Source of the DNA: an uncultured Coriobacteriaceae bacterium
GTDB taxonomy: Bacteria > Actinomycetota > Coriobacteriia > Coriobacteriales > Atopobiaceae
Reading direction: 5' to 3'
NCBI GenBank assembly: GCA_902803315.1
Contig: CADCPM010000045.1
Span: forward strand, 1-35,267
Length of the DNA stretch: 35,267 bases
Part shown: piece after piece, positions 18,260 through 27,095 of the stretch
Numbering within the stretch: position 1 is the stretch's first letter
Layout of the letters: every line of letters begins with the position of its first letter
Position numbers and translations under genes: made by a program
Notes under the pieces: generated by a model
Seen by the model: only the letters and a program-made list of their open reading frames with translations
Told to the model about the DNA's origin: nothing
Databases searched by the model: none

Positions 18260-19807
18260 ATGGATATGCTGTTAATGTTCGTCCTCGCGCTTCTGCCCAT
18301 CCTTTGGCTCGTGCTCGCACTTTGCGGCATGAAGATGGAAGCGTGGAAAGCCAGCTTTGGTGCGCTCATCATATCGGCTGTACTCGGTATAGCCGTATGG
18401 AAGATGACCCCCATCAATGCAGCTACGGCCGCGCTCGAAGGCATGGCCATGGCCATCTGGCCAATCGTCATCGTAATCATCGCTGCGGTGTTTACCTATA
18501 ACCTCACCGTTCACACAGGCGCCATGGAAACGATCAAGGGCATGCTTACGTCTGTGTCAAGCGACAAGCGCGTGCTTGTGCTGCTCATCGGCTGGTGCTT
18601 CGGAGGCTTCTTGGAGGGCATGGCTGGCTTCGGAACGGCAGTCGCCATTCCCGCGTCCATGCTCATGGCACTCGGCTTCAATCCTATTACGGCAATCCTC
18701 GCCTGCTTGGTGGCCAATGGCGTTCCCACCATGTTTGGCTCAATTGGCATTCCCACAACCACGCTTGCCAGCATTACGGGCCTTGAGCCCACGCAGTTGG
18801 CGCTCACCCAGGCTCTTCAGGTTGCCCCCTTCGTAATCGCCACTCCCTTCCTCATGGTCATGATCGTGGGCGGCGGCCCCAAGGCCCTTAAGGGCGTGCT
18901 TCCCATCACGCTCATAACCGGCTTGGCCATGGCCCTCCCCGAAATCGCGACCGCCGCGTTTATCGGAGCAGACCTGCCCATGGTGGTCGCATCAGTGGTA
19001 ACCCTTATCGTCACGTTTGTGGTAGCCCTCAAGATGAAGGGCGAGGTACCGAACGAATACGCCCTGGAAACACCGAAGAGCGAGGAGAAGCTCACGCCCA
19101 AGAAGGCCCTCACTGCCTGGGCACCGTTTATCCTCATCTTCGTCGTGTTGGTGCTTACTTCCAAGCTCGTACCGTTCATCAATGGTCCCCTTTCCGCCAT
19201 TAAGACCTCGGTGAATATTTACCAAGGCGATCCGGATGCAAAGCTTACCTTCACGTGGATCAATACGCCCGGCGTGCTCATTCTGGTCTGCGGACTCATT
19301 GGTGGTCTCATCCAGGGTTGTTCGTTCGGCGAGATGATGAAAGTCCTTGGCGCCACCTGCAAGCAGATGGCAAAGACGATCCTTACCATGCTGGCAGTGC
19401 TGGGGTGCGCCAAGATAATGGGTTATTCCGGCATGATCGCGAGCATCGCCGCCTTCTTCGTGGGAACGCTCGGCAACTTCTATCCTTTGGTCGCCCCCAT
19501 ACTCGGCGCATTGGGCACCTTCGTTACCGGCTCTGGTACCTCGAGCGAAGTGCTGTTCGGCTCGGTTCAGCAACAGGCAGCGCAGGCTATTGGCGCAAAC
19601 GAGTATTGGCTGTGCGCCGCCAACTCTCTTGGAATCTCTGCAGGCAAGATGCTCTCGCCCCAATCCATTGCCATTGGTACTGCGGCATGCGGCCTTGTGG
19701 GCAAGGACGGAGAAGTGCTTGGCAAGGTGGCCGTCTACGCCTTTGCGTTCGTAATTATCATGGCCATCGGCATTCAAGCCGGCGTTATGATGGGAATCAG
19801 CATCTAA
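18260..19807 (+). CDS. lctP: L-lactate permease (LctP family)
   Basis: A 515-residue polytopic membrane protein of the LctP family, which imports or exchanges lactate with protons. Hydrophobic helices run through the whole length. Conserved family segments seen are GGFLEGMAGFGTAVAIPASM (~115-135), GFNPITAILACLVANG and VPTMFGSIGIPTTTLA (~140-170), and the late GSGTSSEVLFGSVQQQAA (~415-432) and GISAGKMLSPQSIAIG (~455-470). The start ATG has GGGAG 7 nt upstream; 32 codons of in-frame sequence before it have no ribosome site. A strong intrinsic terminator follows. With D-lactate dehydrogenase and larBC elsewhere in the window, it suggests active lactate metabolism. Glycolate is an alternative substrate in the family. 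Confidence 0.95.
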   Translation: MDMLLMFVLALLPILWLVLALCGMKMEAWKASFGALIISAVLGIAVWKMTPINAATAALEGMAMAIWPIVIVIIAAVFTYNLTVHTGAMETIKGMLTSVSSDKRVLVLLIGWCFGGFLEGMAGFGTAVAIPASMLMALGFNPITAILACLVANGVPTMFGSIGIPTTTLASITGLEPTQLALTQALQVAPFVIATPFLMVMIVGGGPKALKGVLPITLITGLAMALPEIATAAFIGADLPMVVASVVTLIVTFVVALKMKGEVPNEYALETPKSEEKLTPKKALTAWAPFILIFVVLVLTSKLVPFINGPLSAIKTSVNIYQGDPDAKLTFTWINTPGVLILVCGLIGGLIQGCSFGEMMKVLGATCKQMAKTILTMLAVLGCAKIMGYSGMIASIAAFFVGTLGNFYPLVAPILGALGTFVTGSGTSSEVLFGSVQQQAAQAIGANEYWLCAANSLGISAGKMLSPQSIAIGTAACGLVGKDGEVLGKVAVYAFAFVIIMAIGIQAGVMMGISI

Positions 19808-19821
19808 CCAAGTAAACGGTT

Positions 19822-19863
19822 AAAAAGCGCCGCCATGAGCATCGACTCGTGGCGGCGCTTTTT
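19822..19863. terminator. Strong intrinsic terminator after lctP
   Basis: A 14-bp perfect stem (AAAAAGCGCCGCCA and its complement) with a 14-nt loop, ending in a T-run. The A-run on the other side would let it also stop transcription from the opposite strand. Confidence 0.9.
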
Positions 19864-19909
19864 ATACATGCGGATATCCCCATCGTCGAACAGCGACCGG
19901 TCCAGCGCT

Positions 19910-20032
19910 AACGTCCGATATTGTCCGCAACGATTCGCCTGCGGATAAAATCGGACGTTCTGATCCCAGATGGGACCCCGTAATGTCCGATTTTATGGGC
20001 AGATCCAACGTTGCGGATAAAATCGGACGTTT
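19910..20032. repeat. Four alternating copies of a ~22-bp motif
   Basis: The motif CGTTGCGGATAAAATCGGAC(GTT) occurs at about 19910-19933 (minus), 19941-19959 (plus), 19982-19996 (minus, partial) and 20009-20032 (plus). Neighbouring copies pair into two hairpins, the first with 19-nt arms and two mismatches. It occupies most of the gap between the lctP terminator and the end of the DAHP synthase gene at 20058. No coding potential is seen. Confidence 0.8.
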
Positions 20033-20057
20033 GGGGTTGCCAAACGCCCGATCGCGC

Positions 20058-21086
20058 CTACAGGCGATCTGCCATGCTCAGAATCAGGTGGCTGGTCTTC
20101 TCCCAACCAAGGCACGGGTCGGTAATCGATTTGCCAAACACGTTGCCACCCACATCTTGCGAACCGTCTTCCAGGTAGGATTCGATCATGAAGCCTCGGA
20201 AGAGCTTCGAGATGGTCTTTGACCTTGCCACGCTATCCAGAACCTCATTGCAAATGCGCAGCTGCTCCAAGGGACGCTTGCCCGAGTTGTCGTGGTTGCA
20301 GTCCACGATGACCGCGGGATTGGCAAAGTTGCCAAAGCTGTAGGCACTTGCCAGATGCTCCAGATGCTCGTAATGGTAGTTGGCATGCCAACGACCATCT
20401 GACCCTATGCGACCGCGCAACACCGCATGGGCCAGTGGATTGCCCGTGGTCGCCACCTCCCAGTTTCGATAGATGAAGGTCTGAGGCTGCTGTGCGGCGT
20501 AGATGGAGTTGAGCATGACGCTCATGCTGCCACCCGTCGGGTTCTTCATACCCACAGGCACCGACACACCACTCGCCACCAGGCGATGACCTTGGTTTTC
20601 GGTCGAACGCGCGCCAACCGCCACATACGAGATGAGGTCGAACAGGTACTGATGGTTTTCGGGATAGAGCATTTCGTCGGCGGTAAACATACCGCTTTCC
20701 TCCACCACCCGAATGTGCAGATGCCGAATGGCCTTGATGCCTTCCAAGAGGTCGTCAGGCTTGGTGGGATCGGGATTGTGAAGGATGCCTTTGTAGCCAG
20801 TTCCTTTGGTACGCGGCTTATTGGTGTACACGCGAGGCACGAGCACGATCTTGTCGGCAACCGACTCACGCAGCTTTGCCAGGCGAGTGACGTACTCAAG
20901 CACAGCATCCTCACGGTCGGCAGAGCATGGGCCAACTACCACCAGAATCTTGCCGCTCTCACCCGTAAGGGCGGCTTCTATCTCGGCGTCGAATGCTTCC
21001 TTCGTGGCCGCAAGCTCCGGCGAAAGGGGCATTTCCTCTCGAATCTCCTTGGGAATGGGCAAACGACGCCTGAAATCCATGGACAT
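20058..21086 (-). CDS. 3-deoxy-7-phosphoheptulonate (DAHP) synthase, class I
   Basis: A 342-residue class I enzyme of the AroF/AroG/AroH type, which joins phosphoenolpyruvate and erythrose 4-phosphate in the first step of the shikimate pathway. Visible motifs include VVGPCSADRED (~48-58), VYTNKPRTKGTGYKG (~85-99), YAAQQPQTFIYRNWEVATT (~200-218), VIVDCNHDNSGK (~258-269) and FGKSITDPCLGWEKT (~318-332). I chose the ATG at 21086, which has GAGGTG 6 nt upstream; a TTG six codons earlier is not supported. The gene stands alone, divergent from the C69 peptidase. Which of Phe, Tyr or Trp inhibits it cannot be told from sequence alone, so I give no isozyme letter. Confidence 0.95.
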   Translation of the reverse strand: MSMDFRRRLPIPKEIREEMPLSPELAATKEAFDAEIEAALTGESGKILVVVGPCSADREDAVLEYVTRLAKLRESVADKIVLVPRVYTNKPRTKGTGYKGILHNPDPTKPDDLLEGIKAIRHLHIRVVEESGMFTADEMLYPENHQYLFDLISYVAVGARSTENQGHRLVASGVSVPVGMKNPTGGSMSVMLNSIYAAQQPQTFIYRNWEVATTGNPLAHAVLRGRIGSDGRWHANYHYEHLEHLASAYSFGNFANPAVIVDCNHDNSGKRPLEQLRICNEVLDSVARSKTISKLFRGFMIESYLEDGSQDVGGNVFGKSITDPCLGWEKTSHLILSMADRL

Positions 21087-21305
21087 ACCGATCACCTCAT
21101 ACAAATACAGGGGAACGGCCTATCGTGGATCCCGCTCCCTCGGACCTTCGCGTACACGAGAAAGCATTATGCCACATTTGCTTTTGCGCAAACATGACAG
21201 TAAGCGACCGTTAACCATCGCGCCGCTATCGCGCAACCCCTTACGTCATTCCATCGTATTGGTTACACTGTAGTGACACAAGATTACTCTTTTGGGGAGG
21301 CGACC

Positions 21306-22826
21306 ATGCCCTGCACGACCATACTTGTTGGGAAGAAGGCAAGCTACGATGGCTCCACCATCGTAGCTCGCAATGAAGACTCGATGAACGGGGAGTTTAC
21401 TCCCAAACGATTTGACGTGGTGTTACCAGAACAACAGCCGCGCACCTATACGAGCGTCATCTCGCGCCTTACCATTGAGCTGCCAGACGATCCCTTGCGC
21501 TACACCTCACTGCCCAACGCCTTGCCTAACGAGGGCATTTGGGCTGCCGCAGGCATAAACGCAGCGAACGTAGGCATGAGCGCAACCGAGACGATCACCA
21601 CCAACGAACGCGTTCTCGCGGCAGATCCACTGGTGGAATATCAGCCCGCGCAGGGTAAGAAGGATGAGCCTGGCTACAAGCCCGAGCAACCCGGCGGGAT
21701 TGGCGAGGAAGACATGGTAACCCTCGTACTCCCCTACATCAGAACGGCTCGCGAGGGAGTGCTGCGCCTAGGAGCACTGTTGGAACGATACGGCACTTAC
21801 GAGATGAATGGGATCGCGTTTCACGACACGGAGGAAATCTGGTGGCTCGAGACCATAGGCGGTCATCATTGGATCGCACGTCGCGTGCCTGACAACTGCT
21901 ACGTTACGATGCCCAACCAACTCGGCATCGATCGATTTGATCTCGCGGATGCCCAAGGCATCTGTGCCGAACACCTTTGTTCCGATGACCTAAAGGACTT
22001 TATGAGGGCCAATCATCTGGATCTGACCATACGAGACGGCGGGGGTCGCAGCTTGAAGGGCGAAGGTCCGGACGTCTTCAATCCCCGCCTTGTCTTTGGG
22101 AGCGCCAGTGACGCGGATCACATATACAACACCCCGCGTGCCTGGAACATGCAGCGCCACCTGAATCCCCGCAGCTGCGTCTGGGATGGGCCAAACGCAG
22201 ACTTCGGTCCTGAGTCCAACGACATCCCATGGTGTAGGGTACCCGAGCAAAAGATAACCATGGAAGCGGTTAAGTACGTGCTTTCGTTGCACTACCAGGG
22301 AACGCCCTACGATCCCTATGGTCATGCAGGCGCACCCGACCTACGCGGCATATATCGCTGCATCGGCATCAATCGCACGAGCCAATTGAGCGCCACGCAA
22401 CTTAGGGCAATGCAGGCGGACAAGGACTCTGAGGACGTGCACGCCGTGCAGTGGATTGCCTTCGGGAGCAACCCGTTCAACGCATTCGTTCCGCTCTTTG
22501 CAAACGTGGATGCCGCTCCCTCGTACTTTTCCAACACAACCGAAACCGTAAGCACCAACAGTTTCTATTGGACAAACCGCCTCGTGGGAGCGTTGGCCGA
22601 TGCCAGCTACGCCGCTTCGTTGCCACACGTCGAGCGCTATCAGGAAAAGCTTGTGGCTAGAGCTAGCCACATCTTGGTCCAAGCTCAGCAAAACGACACT
22701 TCGCGCGAAGAGGCAAACGAGGAGGTCGCTCGCATAACACGCATGCTCACCGAGGAGTTGCTGGCCAATGTGCTCCACGAGGCAAGCATGGTCATGGACA
22801 ATGCCTTCTCTCGCTCAGACAACTAG
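21306..22826 (+). CDS. C69 family dipeptidase
   Basis: A 506-residue peptidase of family C69 (PepD/dipeptidase A group), Ntn-hydrolases that cleave dipeptides. The opening MPCTTILVGKKASYDGSTIV places the nucleophilic Cys at residue 3, followed by ARNED. Other family segments are AAAGINAANVGMSATET (~75-91), EIWWLETIGGHHWIARRVPD (~180-199) and NTPRAWNMQRHLNP (~280-293). No signal peptide or membrane segment, so it is cytoplasmic. The ATG at 21306 has GGGGAGG 5 nt upstream; the in-frame upstream codons are leader. No transporter is adjacent. The promoter probably lies in the 219-nt gap shared with the DAHP synthase gene, where TACACT at 21264-21269 could be its -10. Confidence 0.94.
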   Translation: MPCTTILVGKKASYDGSTIVARNEDSMNGEFTPKRFDVVLPEQQPRTYTSVISRLTIELPDDPLRYTSLPNALPNEGIWAAAGINAANVGMSATETITTNERVLAADPLVEYQPAQGKKDEPGYKPEQPGGIGEEDMVTLVLPYIRTAREGVLRLGALLERYGTYEMNGIAFHDTEEIWWLETIGGHHWIARRVPDNCYVTMPNQLGIDRFDLADAQGICAEHLCSDDLKDFMRANHLDLTIRDGGGRSLKGEGPDVFNPRLVFGSASDADHIYNTPRAWNMQRHLNPRSCVWDGPNADFGPESNDIPWCRVPEQKITMEAVKYVLSLHYQGTPYDPYGHAGAPDLRGIYRCIGINRTSQLSATQLRAMQADKDSEDVHAVQWIAFGSNPFNAFVPLFANVDAAPSYFSNTTETVSTNSFYWTNRLVGALADASYAASLPHVERYQEKLVARASHILVQAQQNDTSREEANEEVARITRMLTEELLANVLHEASMVMDNAFSRSDN

Positions 22827-22862
22827 CAGCCGCAACAAGAATTCATCGCAGACAGGCGTACG

Positions 22863-23144
22863 CTAATAACGGCGTACGCCAAAATTCACTTCGCCGTCCA
22901 CCACGTCTATTCTTCGTTCGGTACCTATGCTCCAGGTATTGCCGAAGCCCGTAACCAAACTGGTGAGCCTGCGCACGAAACCAAGCTGCGACGTCGCATT
23001 GCCCTGCACCTCCGCAGTCACGGTACCATCGCGCTCGTTGCGCACCCAACCCGTTAGGCCTTCCTTTTGTGCGCACATAACACAGGCATAGCGAAACCCC
23101 CGATGTTGAACATGGCCCATAAACCTATAGCGTATCCGCTCCAT
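22863..23144 (-). CDS. acyP: Acylphosphatase
   Basis: A 93-residue single-domain protein matching acylphosphatase, which hydrolyses carboxyl-phosphate bonds. The signature RFMGHVQHRGFRYA (~7-20) supplies the catalytic Arg in the GFR loop; the usual VQGVGFR has His-Arg in place of Gly-Val here. The second signature GLTGWVRNERDGTVTAEVQG (~29-48) contains the catalytic Asn. The start ATG has AAGGAG about 9 nt upstream. It is convergent with the C69 peptidase and divergent from the zinc-ribbon gene. The altered VQ-HR-GFR loop should leave the key residues in place. Confidence 0.9.
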   Translation of the reverse strand: MERIRYRFMGHVQHRGFRYACVMCAQKEGLTGWVRNERDGTVTAEVQGNATSQLGFVRRLTSLVTGFGNTWSIGTERRIDVVDGEVNFGVRRY

Positions 23145-23239
23145 CAGCTATGCTCCTTCAAAAACCCTTTGCCATTTGCCCACGTTGCATCACAATTCCT
23201 GATACCATCATAAGCGATGTTATCAACGGAGGGGTAGCC

Positions 23240-23437
23240 ATGCATTGCAGAAGCTGCGGAGAAGACTTGCCTGACGGCACCTCGACCTGCACGAGGTGCG
23301 GTGCGGACCTTACGTCGGCTTCGCGACGCCGCTTCGCGCTTACCACCCTCGTCTTTGCCATCCTAGCGACAGCAGTGGTTTCCCTTGTGGTGTTCGCAGT
23401 CCTTTGGTGGCACGAATCCCAGCTCCCGCCCATATAA
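23240..23437 (+). CDS. Zinc-ribbon single-pass membrane protein, 65 residues
   Basis: The protein begins with a CxxC...CxxC zinc ribbon (Cys 3, 6, 17 and 20: MHCRSCGEDL and CTRCGADL), a short basic stretch (SRRRF), then one transmembrane helix at about 33-56 (LTTLVFAILATAVVSLVVFAVLWW) and a short exposed tail. The ATG at 23240 has GGAGGGG 5 nt upstream. Such zinc-ribbon plus helix proteins are common in Gram-positive bacteria and mostly uncharacterised; no function can be assigned. It ends 51 nt before the convergent larC. Confidence 0.8.
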   Translation: MHCRSCGEDLPDGTSTCTRCGADLTSASRRRFALTTLVFAILATAVVSLVVFAVLWWHESQLPPI

Positions 23438-23488
23438 CTAGCTGCTGGGCCGCTTGACTCACGCACCCGCAAATCAGCGTGCTCGTGG

Positions 23489-24790
23489 CTAATCCTCATA
23501 GCGCAACGAGCGCACCACGTCCATGTAGGAAGCTCCACTCTCCTGCGCTAGAAACGCCACCGAGTCATACTCCGCGTACGTCCGCGACTTCCCGTTTGGT
23601 AGGATCACTCGCTTTGCCCGAACCGGCCCATATGCGCTTTGCAGCTCGTCTTCCTCCCGCTCGAGAGCGGTTCTCTCAAGGGCGTAGCGACGGACCCCAA
23701 TGGTAGTAGTCTCCTCAAACAGAAGTCGTTCGAGCGCCGGTATTCTCTCCCTGTCGCAGATAACCTCGATCTGGTAGCCAGGACGTCCCTTCTTCATGAA
23801 TACCGGCACGAAATGCGCCTCACGTGCACCCGCTTCAAACAACAGGTCGAGAACGTGCCCAAGAGTCTCGCCGCTGCAGTCGTCCACCTCGGTTTCCAGC
23901 TTCCACAACGATGGCTCGTCAATCGATTCGGGACTCTGGGCATCCTCAACGAGCATCGCCCTCACCGAGCTCGGGGGGTCGTAGGCACGCTTCCCCGTTC
24001 CAATGCCCGTCGCCAGGATGCGATACTGCTCGGGCAAGGAAGCACGCGTGTCAAGCGCAGCGGCGATTGCTGCGCCGGTTGGCGTGACCAACTCGCCTTT
24101 TCGATGGGCCTGTTTTAGCACGAGTCCATGTGCTTCTACGATGTTTGCCACGGCAGGAACGGGTATCGAGAGGATGCCATGCGCGCAGCGTATTGTTCCT
24201 TCGCCCTCGTATAAAGGCGAAACCACGGCATCGTCTATGCCAAGGTTATCCACGCACCATGCCGTCGCAACAACGTCGACGATCGAGTCGACGGCACCGA
24301 CCTCATGAAAATGAACCGTGTCGACGGTTTGGCCATGGGCTTTGGCCTCTGCCGCAGCTACGATGCCAAAGATGCGCAGCGCAAGCTCACGCGCATGGTC
24401 AGACAAGTTGGAACGCCCTATGATGGCACTGATATCCGCAAGGTTTCTGTGCTCATGGTGGCCATGCCCATGGTGATGGTGCTCATGGTCGTGATGGTCA
24501 TGCCCAGGATGATAATGCTCGCGCCCGTGCTCATGGCCATCTTCTGCACCGAAGAGCCAGTCCATGTCGTGGTCGTGGTTCAGGTGCTCATCGTCGACCA
24601 CCACGTCAAAGTCACAGGCATCCAACGCACCAGCCATCTTGCGCGTTATACGCACCTCATAGCCATCGAGGCCCAAGCTGTCCAGGGCAGCGCAAAGGCC
24701 GTCTTGGTCTGCCCCAAGGTCCAACAACGCGCCTACCACCATATCACCGCTAATTCCGGTATTACACTGAAGGTGCAGTGTCCTTGTCAT
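23489..24790 (-). CDS. larC: Nickel-pincer cofactor biosynthesis protein LarC
   Basis: A 433-residue LarC, the nickel insertase that completes the pyridinium-dithiocarboxylate mononucleotide cofactor of lactate racemase. The opening CNTGISGDMVVGALLDLG is the standard LarC start. A histidine-rich loop (about residues 80-120, runs such as HDHHDHEHHHHGHGHHEH) is the likely nickel store. Later segments TVHFHEVGAVDSIVDVV (~160), GELVTPTGAAI and the C-terminal KLETEVDDCSGETLGHVLD (~300) also fit. In some species larC is split and joined by ribosomal frameshifting; here it is one uninterrupted frame. The start ATG at 24790 has GAGGAGA upstream and overlaps the larB end by 29 nt, implying coupled translation. 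Confidence 0.95.
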   Translation of the reverse strand: MTRTLHLQCNTGISGDMVVGALLDLGADQDGLCAALDSLGLDGYEVRITRKMAGALDACDFDVVVDDEHLNHDHDMDWLFGAEDGHEHGREHYHPGHDHHDHEHHHHGHGHHEHRNLADISAIIGRSNLSDHARELALRIFGIVAAAEAKAHGQTVDTVHFHEVGAVDSIVDVVATAWCVDNLGIDDAVVSPLYEGEGTIRCAHGILSIPVPAVANIVEAHGLVLKQAHRKGELVTPTGAAIAAALDTRASLPEQYRILATGIGTGKRAYDPPSSVRAMLVEDAQSPESIDEPSLWKLETEVDDCSGETLGHVLDLLFEAGAREAHFVPVFMKKGRPGYQIEVICDRERIPALERLLFEETTTIGVRRYALERTALEREEDELQSAYGPVRAKRVILPNGKSRTYAEYDSVAFLAQESGASYMDVVRSLRYED

Positions 24791-25592
24791 TGCAATTCTC
24801 CTCATCTGCACTCCTGGGGCGCACGTGGTCAACGAGCGCCGCCTGGTACCCCGCACCAAATCCATTGTCGATGTTGACCACCGACGTACCGCTCGAACAT
24901 GAGTTGAGCATGGCCAGTAGAGCTGAGATGCCCCCCAAAGACGCCCCATACCCAACGCTCGTGGGACAGGCAATAACCGGACAGGCGCAGAGGCCGCCAA
25001 TGACGCTCGCAAGCGCTCCCTCCATACCTGCCACCGCAACGACAGCACTCGCTCTCTGTAACTTGTCTGCATGAGCGAGGAGACGATGGATTCCCGCAAC
25101 GCCCACATCGTACATCCTGTAGACCCTACTGCCCATCATTTGCGCTGTAATGGCTGCTTCCTCCGCGCAATAGAGATCGCTTGTCCCCGCACATGCAACT
25201 ATAACAAAGCCGCATCCGTCACAGCGAGGAAAACCGCCTATAGTAAGGAGACGTGCGTCGTTATGATAGTGGGATTCCATTCCCTCAAAGGCTTTGTCAG
25301 CCTCAATTAGACGCAGGGTTTTCGCTGCCTTCTCTTCGCCAACACGCGTTACCAACACATGCTCCTGGCCTGCGCCCACCAAAGACGACGCTATTCCCGC
25401 TATCTGTTCCGAGGTCTTTCCAGCGCCGTAGATAACCTCCGAAACGCCTGTGCGGACACCTCGATTAAAATCCGGCTTTGCGTAACCCAAGTCCGCAAAC
25501 GAGCTCGTACCCACCTGTACTACGGCGTCATCCACACTCACCTGTCCTGCGGCCACCCGTTCAAAGAGCGCACGAAGTTGCTCACGTTCCAA
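24762..25592 (-). CDS. larB: Pyridinium-3,5-biscarboxylate mononucleotide synthase LarB
   Basis: A 276-residue LarB, the PurE-related enzyme that carboxylates and hydrolyses nicotinate adenine dinucleotide to begin nickel-pincer cofactor synthesis. The N-terminal part has EREQLRALFERVAAGQVSVD and FADLGYAKPDFNRG; the C-terminal PurE-like half has ACAGTSDLYCAEEAAITAQ (~138-156), DVGVAGIHRLLAH, VVAVAGMEGALASVIGGL and PVIACPTSVGYGASLGGISA (~212-231). I favour the TTG at 25592, with AAAGGAG 6 nt upstream; a GTG at 25616 overlaps the amylase stop and lacks a ribosome site. Gap to the amylase gene is 16 nt and larC overlaps the end, so all three are probably one transcript. larA and larE are not seen nearby. 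Confidence 0.94.
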   Translation of the reverse strand: MEREQLRALFERVAAGQVSVDDAVVQVGTSSFADLGYAKPDFNRGVRTGVSEVIYGAGKTSEQIAGIASSLVGAGQEHVLVTRVGEEKAAKTLRLIEADKAFEGMESHYHNDARLLTIGGFPRCDGCGFVIVACAGTSDLYCAEEAAITAQMMGSRVYRMYDVGVAGIHRLLAHADKLQRASAVVAVAGMEGALASVIGGLCACPVIACPTSVGYGASLGGISALLAMLNSCSSGTSVVNIDNGFGAGYQAALVDHVRPRSADEENCNDKDTAPSV

Positions 25593-25608
25593 GCCTGCTC
25601 CTTTCCGA

Positions 25609-27066
25609 CTACTCACGCTCCAGGAGCTGGCGAGCGTCTTCGGGAACGTATACCGAGAGCCCGCCTCCGCTCACGTCGAAATCAGCCCATCCATTTTCGT
25701 CTATGACCACGTTGGGATGTCCACCCAAAACGCAGACCCATGTTTCACCTGCATGTCGCTCGCCCACGCACATGCGCTTGCGAGACTCGGCACGGTCGGA
25801 TATGACCACGGCGCAACCGCTGGCTCCGCGCTCATCAGTGCCCTCCCTCGTCCAACCAATGACGTCGGGCGCATCCAGCCAATCGCGTTGCGCCCCATAG
25901 GCAAGGTCCTTTCTGACCTTTAGGAGCAGCGGCAAATCGGGCACTGCACTCACGCGTGGTGAGCCATACAGATCCCCATAGAACACGCACGGGTAGCCAG
26001 CCTCCCGCAAGAGGATAAGGGCGTACGCCGACGGCTTGAACCATTCGCTCACAGCAGACTGCAGGGCTTGTCCGTCCTGCGTATCGTGATTGTCCACAAA
26101 GGTCACTGCGTTTTGGGGGTCCGCCTGCACCAGCGTACCGTCAAAGATCTTGGATAGGTCGAAATCGCCGTTCGACAAGGATGCGTCATGCATCCTAAAA
26201 TGCAGGAACACGTCGAACAGACTCATGACGCGTTCGCTTCCCAAATATCCCTCGAGCGCACCGATGTTGGACTCCCAGTACTCCCCAACCACAAAGAGCT
26301 CTCGACCCAATGCCTGCTGTACATCGCGAAGCCAACGCAGATAGAACCCACGCTCCATGTGCTTTATGGCATCCAGGCGCAACGACTCCGCCTGGGTCGT
26401 GTTTACGTACCACACGCCCCACTTCACCAGCTCGTCGTAGACAGGCTCATAGAGCAAATCGACGTCGCAACCCATCAGATAGTCGAAGTTACCATTCTCA
26501 CGCGTAACGTTTGAGTCCCAATGCTTTCCCTCAAAGAGGAAGATGGAGCCGTCGCCATTGGCCGCATTGTAATCCACCCCGTGGAAGCAGCGCCAATCCC
26601 ACACAAAATCGCTGTAGGCACCCTTACGACCGGGAAACGTGAACTTCGTCCAGGCCTCGATGGTCTGCATGCCCGAGATCTGCCTGTTGCGGTCTTCCCG
26701 CGCCACGGCTACGGCCTGCACCCATTCGCACTCGTCCGCCCCCATGCGCTGGTTAAGCACGATGTCCACCATAACGCGCAGCCCCGCCTCATGGAGGGCA
26801 GCCACGCAGGCAAGGTACTCGTCGCGCATACCATATTTGGTTGGAACGGACCCCTTTTGGTCGAACTCTCCTAAATCGTAGAGGTCATAGACGCCATACC
26901 CAACGTCATTCATACCAGCGGCGCCTTTGTAGGCGGGCGGAAGCCACACGGCCGTAATGCCCTTGCTCACAAAATCGCCAACGAGCGCTCGAAGGCGGTT
27001 CCAATGCTGTCCATCCTCGGGCAGATACCACGAGAACCCTTGCAATGCCGTCTTGTTCGTCTCCAT
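25609..27066 (-). CDS. Cytoplasmic alpha-amylase, GH13
   Basis: A 485-residue glycoside hydrolase family 13 enzyme without signal peptide, similar in layout to E. coli AmyA (GH13_5). It should cleave alpha-1,4 bonds in maltodextrins or glycogen. The catalytic nucleophile lies in LRLDAIKHM (~230), the acid/base Glu in VVGEYWESN (~262) and the third Asp in FVDNHDTQDG (~325). Conserved region I reads MVDIVLNQRMGADE (~95-108), with Gln (codon CAG) where almost all GH13 members have His. The start is the ATG at 27066 with GGAG 5 nt upstream; an ATG three codons earlier lacks a ribosome site. It follows pilO by 29 nt and precedes larB by 16 nt on the same strand. Confidence 0.93.
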   Translation of the reverse strand: METNKTALQGFSWYLPEDGQHWNRLRALVGDFVSKGITAVWLPPAYKGAAGMNDVGYGVYDLYDLGEFDQKGSVPTKYGMRDEYLACVAALHEAGLRVMVDIVLNQRMGADECEWVQAVAVAREDRNRQISGMQTIEAWTKFTFPGRKGAYSDFVWDWRCFHGVDYNAANGDGSIFLFEGKHWDSNVTRENGNFDYLMGCDVDLLYEPVYDELVKWGVWYVNTTQAESLRLDAIKHMERGFYLRWLRDVQQALGRELFVVGEYWESNIGALEGYLGSERVMSLFDVFLHFRMHDASLSNGDFDLSKIFDGTLVQADPQNAVTFVDNHDTQDGQALQSAVSEWFKPSAYALILLREAGYPCVFYGDLYGSPRVSAVPDLPLLLKVRKDLAYGAQRDWLDAPDVIGWTREGTDERGASGCAVVISDRAESRKRMCVGERHAGETWVCVLGGHPNVVIDENGWADFDVSGGGLSVYVPEDARQLLERE

Positions 27067-27095
27067 AGGCTCCATCCAAAAAGCGACGCTTTCTT

